A program made the translations under genes and the position numbers. This document shows positions 58,852 to 64,000 of a stretch of DNA of 64,000 nucleotides, one piece after another (position 1 is the stretch's first letter; each line of letters starts with the position of its first letter). The stretch is from Exiguobacterium antarcticum DSM 14480 (GTDB taxonomy: Bacteria; Bacillota; Bacilli; Exiguobacteriales; Exiguobacteriaceae). The stretch is from assembly GCF_000685865.1 (NCBI RefSeq), contig NZ_JMKS01000003.1:248001-312000 (forward strand), in the 5' to 3' direction. Below the pieces are notes generated by a model, which was given only the letters and a program-made list of their open reading frames with translations, was not told where the DNA came from and did no database searches.

Positions 58852-59622
58852 AACATACGTCAACACGTCGGAAACAAACACGTGACTTCCTGCAAGAACA
58901 CTTGTCTGTTCAAGAAATGTCATCGCGTCCCCCTCGATCGTTCCAACACGTCCACCTAATTCTTCGATCAGCACTTGACCACCTGCATAATCCCACGGCA
59001 TGTTCCGCATCGTAATATAGCCATCTACCCGACCGGCAGCAATCCACGCCAATTCAAGAGAAGCTGCGCCAACCGCCCGCGTCCCGACTGCATCCCGAAC
59101 GAGTGGGGCAAGCAATGCCGGATCAATCCGACGATTCGCCGTCACCCATGTCGCATTCATACAGACAATCGCTTCTTTGACCGGCCGCTCGACAAGAGGA
59201 GCAAGACGGATCCCATTTTCATAGGCCCCTTGCCCTTTGATGGCGTGAAACATCTCATCTGCCATCACATCATAGACAAATCCATACCGTAACTCACCCT
59301 CCACCATGATGGCGATTGAAATCGCAAATAGACGTTTTTGACGAATGAAGTTCATCGTCCCGTCAATCGGATCAACAAACCAAATCGTTCCGTCCAATGT
59401 CTCCGGACGTGCTATTCGCCCTTCTTCGCCATAAATGAGATGATCCGGATATTTATCTAGGATGCCCTTGATCAATAGATCTTCGACATGTTGATCAATT
59501 TCCGTGACAAGATCACTTTTATTCGTTTTTTCTTCTATATGATACGCCTGATCCATTTTTTGGCGGATATACTTACCTGCCCGTTTCATTAGATCGATTG
59601 CATGTAACTCAATCCCTTGCAT
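58843..59622 (-). CDS. Inositol monophosphatase family protein
   Basis: Mg-dependent phosphatase of the FIG superfamily. 259 residues. Metal motifs: YGEEG near residue 64, the signature WFVDPIDGTMNFIRQ near 81, and WDYAGGQVLIEELGG near 208. Substrates may include inositol phosphate, histidinol phosphate, PAP or others; the sequence does not decide. Sits between typA and yktA as in Listeria and Bacillus. Confidence 0.93.
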   Translation of the reverse strand: MQGIELHAIDLMKRAGKYIRQKMDQAYHIEEKTNKSDLVTEIDQHVEDLLIKGILDKYPDHLIYGEEGRIARPETLDGTIWFVDPIDGTMNFIRQKRLFAISIAIMVEGELRYGFVYDVMADEMFHAIKGQGAYENGIRLAPLVERPVKEAIVCMNATWVTANRRIDPALLAPLVRDAVGTRAVGAASLELAWIAAGRVDGYITMRNMPWDYAGGQVLIEELGGRVGTIEGDAMTFLEQTSVLAGSHVFVSDVLTYVQK

Positions 59623-59671
59623 CTATCTCACCCCTTCAGTCTGTTCAAGATCGTTCTACTGTAATAGTAAC

Positions 59672-59708
59672 AAAAAAAATCAACCAACGAAAAGTTTCGC
59701 TGGTTGAT
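59672..59708 (-). terminator. Terminator after the 62-residue ORF
   Basis: ATCAACCAGCGAAA/TTTCGTTGGTTGAT stem (G-T wobble) and eight T on the minus strand. Confidence 0.92.
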
Positions 59709-59760
59709 CATGGCATTATTTTATTTTAGGTTATTTTATTTTTAATAGGGACAACCTTGT

Positions 59761-59949
59761 TTATGCTTCAAGACGCACCATCTCTTGACGATATTTCTCA
59801 AGGCGTTCCTTACTCGCACCCATTGCTTCCATATCACTCGCTACGATCGCATCGTGCAACGTCGCAAGTTCATAATCGATTTCAAGGCGCAATACAGGAA
59901 TGCGTTTTTCTGCATCTTTTCTTTTGTATGCTTCTATTACTTGTTTCAC
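59761..59949 (-). CDS. Unknown 62-residue charged helical protein
   Basis: Not recognised. (M)KQVIEAYKRKDAEKRIPVLRLEIDYEL, then HDAIVASDMEAMGASKERLEKYRQEMVRLEA: soluble, rich in Lys, Glu and Arg, almost all helix, no Cys or Trp. GTG start with AAGGAG at 10 bases; a GTG three codons upstream is too close to that site. It has its own near-consensus promoter (60026-60054), a 70-base leader with a small terminator-like hairpin, and a strong terminator, which together support a real, regulated gene. Confidence 0.7.
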   Translation of the reverse strand: MKQVIEAYKRKDAEKRIPVLRLEIDYELATLHDAIVASDMEAMGASKERLEKYRQEMVRLEA

Positions 59950-59973
59950 AGTAACCACACTCCTTCGCGGGAT

Positions 59974-59990
59974 AAAAAACTGACTCAGTT
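59974..59990 (-). other. Terminator-like hairpin in the leader of the 62-residue ORF
   Basis: Minus strand AACTG-AGT-CAGTT followed directly by TTTT: a five-pair stem with a three-base loop. It lies about 25 bases before the start codon. The stem is weak, so it may be chance. Confidence 0.4.
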
Positions 59991-60025
59991 ATCAGACAAT
60001 TGCGACTAATTAGTGGATTGAATCC

Positions 60026-60054
60026 ATAATAGTACGATTTAACTTAGATGTAAA
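60026..60054 (-). promoter_or_regulatory. Promoter of the 62-residue ORF
   Basis: Minus strand TTTACA, 17 bases, TATTAT: one mismatch in each box. Leader length about 70 bases. Confidence 0.75.
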
Positions 60055-60130
60055 GGATCTATTTTTAATTTTTACAGTTGTACGATATCGTCTTGTATGT
60101 AGTATATAACCAGTTTTTGTTTTTTCTAAA

Positions 60131-60176
60131 CAAGAAAGCAGCTCTTTCCCCTAGAAACCCAGGAGGAAAAGCCGCT
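60131..60176 (-). terminator. Terminator after yktA
   Basis: AGCGGCTTTTCC...GGGGAAAGAGCTGCT stem with one bulge and TTTCTTGTTT after it, on the minus strand. Confidence 0.8.
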
Positions 60177-60224
60177 CTCAAAAATTAGTTTGAAGTTCTC
60201 ACTATTTTTTTAGATCTACACTTC

Positions 60225-60497
60225 TTATTTTTTCAAACGTAAGAGGGACTGTTCTTGTTTTCTAGCTTGTTGTACGGCCCGATAACTTGAACATCCGGTC
60301 TCTTCGAAATAAAACTGGTCCAATTGTTTTTCTTCTGATTTTGAATTGACAATCGTTTTAAAAGCTTGATAAGCATTTAAAAAAACACCGCGGTCGACCC
60401 CTTTTTCGTAGACCTCTTCTACGACATTAAAAAAATGAATGACTGTAACGATTTCTTCTGTCGACCAGTCCGAATTAATCGGATAATTGACTGCCAT
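60225..60497 (-). CDS. yktA: UPF0223 family protein YktA
   Basis: 90 residues from the ATG giving MAVNYPINSDWSTEEIVTVI; WSTEEIVTVIHFFNVVEEVYEKGVDRGVFLNAYQAFK (in pieces) is the UPF0223 pattern. Soluble and helical; function unknown. Located by the speA-type gene as in Bacillus. Confidence 0.9.
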   Translation of the reverse strand: MAVNYPINSDWSTEEIVTVIHFFNVVEEVYEKGVDRGVFLNAYQAFKTIVNSKSEEKQLDQFYFEETGCSSYRAVQQARKQEQSLLRLKK

Positions 60498-60554
60498 TAT
60501 GACACTTCCTTTCTTGACGCTTCCTATTTTACAACGAAATCGAAGATAAAACAG

Positions 60555-60582
60555 TTGCAACCTCATGAAAACTTGTTATAGT
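60555..60582 (+). promoter_or_regulatory. Predicted promoter of the decarboxylase gene
   Basis: TTGCAA, 16 bases, TATAGT with an extended -10 (TGTTATAGT), 48 bases before the GTG start. Confidence 0.65.
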
Positions 60583-60629
60583 TAGCTTGTTTGATTGTAT
60601 TTTTATTCGGTTTTAAGGGGGGAAATCTG

Positions 60630-62117
60630 GTGCAAACAAAAAGCTTAACACAGCTCGATACACCTTTATTCGATGCGTTACTTGCGCATGCGAAACGTCA
60701 ACCAATTCAATTTCATATTCCTGGTCATAAAAATGGTCAAGGAATGGATCCTGCTTTTCGATCATTCATCGGTCAGAACGCGCTCGATATCGATTTGATC
60801 AATATCGCTCCGCTCGATGATCTCCATCATCCAAAAGGAATCATCAAAGATGCCCATCGTCTTGCGGCCCAAGCCTTTCATGCAGACGAAACATTTTTCT
60901 CTGTTCAAGGAACCTCAACAGCAATCATGGCAATGATCATGAGTGTCGTTGGTCCCGACGACAAAATCCTTGTTCCTCGAAATGTGCATAAATCGGTCAT
61001 GTCGGCTATCGTTCTTTCTGGAGCGCACCCGATTTTCATTCACCCTGAGTTTGATGAAATGTTTGGTATCGCGCATGGCATTACGCCAAGTGCGGTCGAA
61101 CGTGCACTCAGCCTCCACCCAGATACAAAAGCTGTCCTCGTCATCAACCCGACATATTTCGGCGTTGCAGGTGACCTAGAAAGTATCGTCTCCCTTGCTC
61201 ATAGCAAAGGGATACCGGTGCTTGTCGACGAAGCCCACGGCGTTCATATCGCATTCCATGATGATATGCCGTTATCTGCGATGCAAGCAGGTGCTGATCT
61301 TGCAGCAACGAGTGTTCATAAATTAGGTGGGTCTTTGACAGGGAGCTCCGTCTTGAACGTCCGACGTGGTCTTGTCTCGCCAGACAAAGTCCAAGCCGTC
61401 CTCTCGATGCTGACGACGACTTCCACTTCTTATTTGTTATTAGCATCACTCGACTGTGCCCGTCGTCACCTCGCGATCAACGGTGAGGCGATGAACCGTC
61501 GTGCACTTGAACTTGCTACCCGGATGCGGATGGGCTTAGCGAAACTCCCTTACCTTGCTGTTTTTGGGGAGTCCGATTTGCATTCGAGTGCAACGTTCGC
61601 CTTTGATCCAACAAAAGTGTTGATTTCCGTCAAAGGACTTGGTATTTCCGGCCATCTCGTCGAAGAGTTTTTACGCGACGAACACCGCATCGAAGTGGAA
61701 CTATCTGATTTGAACAATATTTTACTGATCATCACGTCTGGTGACTCAGAAGAAACGATTGACGCTTTGCTGACAGGAATGGCTGAACTGGTAGAGCGTC
61801 ATCGTGATACAGGATCAAAAACCATTTCTCATTCCATCGTCTTACCAGACATCCCTGCACTTGCGCTCAGTCCACGCGATGCTTTTTATGAGGAGACGGA
61901 AACAATTCCGCTCGCAGACGCCGTCGGTCGGATTTCGGCAGAATTCATGATGGTGTATCCACCCGGAATCCCGATTTTTATTCCAGGTGAAATGATTACG
62001 ACGGACAATCTAGCGTATATCAAAGAAAACATTGAAGCTGGTCTGCCTGTACAAGGATTAGAAGATCATACGCTTGAGACGATCAAAGTCATTCAACAAT
62101 CCAATGCCATTCGGTAA
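60630..62117 (+). CDS. PLP-dependent Orn/Lys/Arg decarboxylase family protein (SpeA-like)
   Basis: Probably decarboxylates arginine to agmatine for polyamine synthesis. 495 residues from a GTG start (GGGGGGAAA at 4-6 bases). Fold type I decarboxylase: FHIPGHKNGQGM near residue 30, FFSVQGTSTAIMAMIM near 90, VDEAHGVHIAF near 205 and the PLP lysine in AATSVHKLGGSLTG near 232. Size and position beside yktA and pdhD match B. subtilis speA; lysine is the alternative substrate. Confidence 0.88.
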   Translation: MQTKSLTQLDTPLFDALLAHAKRQPIQFHIPGHKNGQGMDPAFRSFIGQNALDIDLINIAPLDDLHHPKGIIKDAHRLAAQAFHADETFFSVQGTSTAIMAMIMSVVGPDDKILVPRNVHKSVMSAIVLSGAHPIFIHPEFDEMFGIAHGITPSAVERALSLHPDTKAVLVINPTYFGVAGDLESIVSLAHSKGIPVLVDEAHGVHIAFHDDMPLSAMQAGADLAATSVHKLGGSLTGSSVLNVRRGLVSPDKVQAVLSMLTTTSTSYLLLASLDCARRHLAINGEAMNRRALELATRMRMGLAKLPYLAVFGESDLHSSATFAFDPTKVLISVKGLGISGHLVEEFLRDEHRIEVELSDLNNILLIITSGDSEETIDALLTGMAELVERHRDTGSKTISHSIVLPDIPALALSPRDAFYEETETIPLADAVGRISAEFMMVYPPGIPIFIPGEMITTDNLAYIKENIEAGLPVQGLEDHTLETIKVIQQSNAIR

Positions 62118-62138
62118 TCAGAACTACCGTAAAAACCC

Positions 62139-62168
62139 CGCAAGTGCGTATGCACTGCGTGATTTTTT
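62139..62168 (+). terminator. Terminator after the decarboxylase gene
   Basis: CGCAAGTGC/GCACTGCG stem with one bulge and six T on the plus strand. Confidence 0.82.
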
Positions 62169-62475
62169 AATCAGCCTGTTCATAACTTGGGACATAGGGC
62201 AAAAGGGTCGCTAAAAAGTCACCGACAACACTTGTATCGATTGGGTCGACATCGAGTAAGCGATGCAACGCCTCGTCATCCAGGACATCTTCGTGATCCA
62301 GTAAAGCCGCTCGTCCACTACTCAAGCTGACGACTAACATCTTACCGAAAAACTGACCCGTAAAGACAACGCCAAAATCATACCGCGCATGTTCCGTCGT
62401 CACGCCGATGAATCGAACTTTATCGATTTCTGAGACATGATACAGTTCTTCTAATGGTGACAATTGAGGTTCCAT
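62167..62475 (-). CDS. DUF3055 (SAV0927-type) family protein
   Basis: 102 residues from the ATG giving MEPQLSPLEELYHVSEIDKV (AAGGATGGG before it). The pattern LYHVSEIDKVRFIGVTTEHARYDFGVVFTGQFFGKMLVVSLSSGRAALLDHEDV (in pieces) matches DUF3055 proteins as I recall them. Small soluble protein, unknown function. It has pdhD on one side and the converging decarboxylase gene on the other. Confidence 0.75.
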   Translation of the reverse strand: MEPQLSPLEELYHVSEIDKVRFIGVTTEHARYDFGVVFTGQFFGKMLVVSLSSGRAALLDHEDVLDDEALHRLLDVDPIDTSVVGDFLATLLPYVPSYEQAD

Positions 62476-62536
62476 CGTGTCCCATCCTTTCTTTTTTATT
62501 CTTTTCCTGCTTTTACAGCAATCTAAACGATTCGAC

Positions 62537-62576
62537 AAAAAAACCCTTAAGCGGTCGGCTCTCCGCTTAAGGGTTT
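62537..62576 (-). terminator. Terminator of the pdh operon
   Basis: A 14-bp perfect stem AAACCCTTAAGCGG/CCGCTTAAGGGTTT with a T-run, directly after pdhD on the minus strand. Confidence 0.96.
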
Positions 62577-62581
62577 TCAAC

Positions 62582-63994
62582 TTATTTAATGATGTGGATT
62601 GGGCTTCCGATAGCCACTTCAGCTGTTTCCATTGCGATTTCACCGAGTGAAGGGTGCGCATGGATTGTCAAAGCGATATCTTCCGCAGTCATTCCAGATT
62701 CGATTGCGAGTCCCATCTCAGCGATCATGTCAGATGCACCTGTACCAGCGATTTGAGCACCAATCAAGAGATTGTCAGACTTACGCGTGATCATTTTCAA
62801 GAAGCCATCTGGCTCGTTGAGCGCAAGCGCACGACCATTCGCAGCATATGGGAATTTAGAAGCGAGGTAATCAAGACCTTCTTCTTTTGCTTGTGCTTCT
62901 GTATAACCAACTGTTGCAAGTTCTGGATCCGTGAAGACAACAGCAGGAATTGCGCTGTAATCAAGGTAAGCCGGATGTCCAGCAGCAGCTTCTGCAGCAA
63001 TTTTAGCTTCGAATGAAGCTTTGTGCGCAAGTGGTGGTCCAGGAACGATGTCACCGATTGCATAGATGTTTTCGTTCGACGTACGGCATTGATCGTCGAT
63101 TTCAACAAGTCCACGTTCGCTGACTTTAACTTCTGCCATTTCAAGACCAAGATCAGATGTGTTCGGGCGACGACCAACTGTGACGAGGACGTAATCCGCT
63201 TCAACAGTTTGTGTTTCACCTTTGACTTCAAACGTGACTTTCACGCCTTCTTCTGTCTCTTCGACACTTTGTGCAAGTGCTTCGTTGTGAATCGTGATGT
63301 TTCCTTTTTGTTTGAGCTTTTTCTTGACGACTTGTGTCATTGCCGGCTCAAAACCAGAAAGGATATCTTTTGTACCTTCTAAGATGACAACTTCCGTGTC
63401 GAAGTTAGCATACGCTGTACCAAGTTCCATTCCGATGTATCCGCCACCGATGACGATGAGTTTTTTCGGAAGTTCAGGAAGGTTCAATGCGCCTGTTGAA
63501 GAAAGGACACGTTTTGACCATTTGAACGCTGGAAGTTCGATTGGCGTCGAACCTGTTGCGATGATACATTTTTTGAATTTGTAAGGTGTTGAAGAATCTT
63601 CGTTGATGATACGGACTGTATCTTCAGATTGGAAGTACGCTTCCCCTACGACTGTCTCAACATTGTTACCTTTAAGAAGGCCACCAACGCCACCAGTTAA
63701 TTTGTTAACAACGGACTGTTTCCAAGATTGAACTTTAGAGAAATCGACTGCAACGTTCTCAGACGTGATTCCCATTGAATCCGAACCTTTTGCATGTTGG
63801 AAGTTATGTCCTGCTGTAATCAATGCTTTTGACGGGATACAACCGACGTTCAAACACACACCACCGACGTTTTCACGTTCGACGACTGTTACTTTAAGTC
63901 CAAGTTGCGCACCGCGGATTGCAGCGACGTAACCACCAGGGCCAGCCCCGATTACGAGTAAATCTGTTTCTTGTGCGAATTCACCTACTACCAT
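62582..63994 (-). CDS. pdhD: Dihydrolipoamide dehydrogenase (E3)
   Basis: Flavoprotein that reoxidises lipoamide in the pyruvate dehydrogenase complex. 470 residues. FAD loop [20 protein letters not shown] near residue 13, redox disulfide [15 protein letters not shown] near 44, NAD loop [18 protein letters not shown] near 182, second FAD motif [18 protein letters not shown] near 310 and the catalytic His-Glu in HAHPSLGE near 447. The other pdh genes should lie just beyond the right edge. Confidence 0.97.
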   Translation of the reverse strand: MVVGEFAQETDLLVIGAGPGGYVAAIRGAQLGLKVTVVERENVGGVCLNVGCIPSKALITAGHNFQHAKGSDSMGITSENVAVDFSKVQSWKQSVVNKLTGGVGGLLKGNNVETVVGEAYFQSEDTVRIINEDSSTPYKFKKCIIATGSTPIELPAFKWSKRVLSSTGALNLPELPKKLIVIGGGYIGMELGTAYANFDTEVVILEGTKDILSGFEPAMTQVVKKKLKQKGNITIHNEALAQSVEETEEGVKVTFEVKGETQTVEADYVLVTVGRRPNTSDLGLEMAEVKVSERGLVEIDDQCRTSNENIYAIGDIVPGPPLAHKASFEAKIAAEAAAGHPAYLDYSAIPAVVFTDPELATVGYTEAQAKEEGLDYLASKFPYAANGRALALNEPDGFLKMITRKSDNLLIGAQIAGTGASDMIAEMGLAIESGMTAEDIALTIHAHPSLGEIAMETAEVAIGSPIHIIK

Positions 63995-64000
63995 TGCTTA

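Noticed and set aside
62476-62661. N-terminal extension of the DUF3055 gene reaching into pdhD
   Set aside because: It would cross the pdh terminator and overlap pdhD by 80 bases; the ATG at 62475 has a good site.

Overview
The window (about 48% GC by eye) reads as one uninterrupted piece of a low-GC Gram-positive (Bacillales) chromosome. I infer Exiguobacterium or a close relative: gene order follows Bacillus (pyr, dcw, ylb, cta and yla blocks), a bacillithiol gene (bshC) is present, and the sporulation paralogues that Bacillus keeps in the dcw cluster (spoVD, spoVE, sbp) are missing. The genus is inference from gene order. No IS element, prophage, CRISPR array, tRNA or rRNA was seen. Nearly every gene lies on the minus strand; eight are on the plus strand.

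Layout. 1-7.8 kb: de novo pyrimidine operon pyrR-pyrP-pyrB-pyrC-carA-carB (carB leaves the window), with three PyrR-binding RNA hairpins. 7.8-12.3 kb: rluD-type pseudouridine synthase, lspA and ileS, the last behind a T-box leader whose promoter lies inside the end of divIVA. 12.3-28 kb: cell division and cell wall cluster, in transcription order rsmH-ftsL-pbpB-murF-mraY-murD-murG-divIB-ftsA-ftsZ-ylmD-ylmE-sepF-ylmG-ylmH-divIVA; mraZ, murE and murB are not here. 28-31.7 kb: bshC, a DUF3397 protein, panE, rpmF and its partner yceD. 31.7-37.1 kb: tmcAL, a PDZ/Lon-type protease, coaD, rsmD, ylbG, ylbF, an ATP-grasp protein and a YugN-like gene. 37.2-45.7 kb: caa3 oxidase block (ctaB-C-D-E-F; ctaG, a DUF420 protein, sco and an unknown gene; divergent ctaA). 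45.7-51.9 kb: photolyase, pyruvate carboxylase, ftsW. 52-60.5 kb: yla-type block (ylaN, PhoH/PIN ATPase, FMN split-barrel protein, ylaI, sugar dehydrogenase lipoprotein, ylaH, typA, ylaF), an inositol-monophosphatase-family gene and yktA. 60.6-64 kb: arginine/lysine decarboxylase, a DUF3055 protein and pdhD.

How it works together. Pyrimidine synthesis is set by PyrR at three RNA sites, one of which appears to act on translation and not on termination. The dcw block supplies lipid I/II synthesis (MurF, MraY, MurD, MurG), septal synthesis (PBP2B, FtsL, DivIB; FtsW lies 25 kb away) and Z-ring control (FtsZ, FtsA, SepF, DivIVA). The cta block makes heme A, the oxidase subunits and copper-centre assembly factors. 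Most of the region is ordinary core genome. The parts worth a second look are regulatory RNAs, promoters hidden in coding sequence, palindromic operator candidates, and a few small unknown genes in informative operons.
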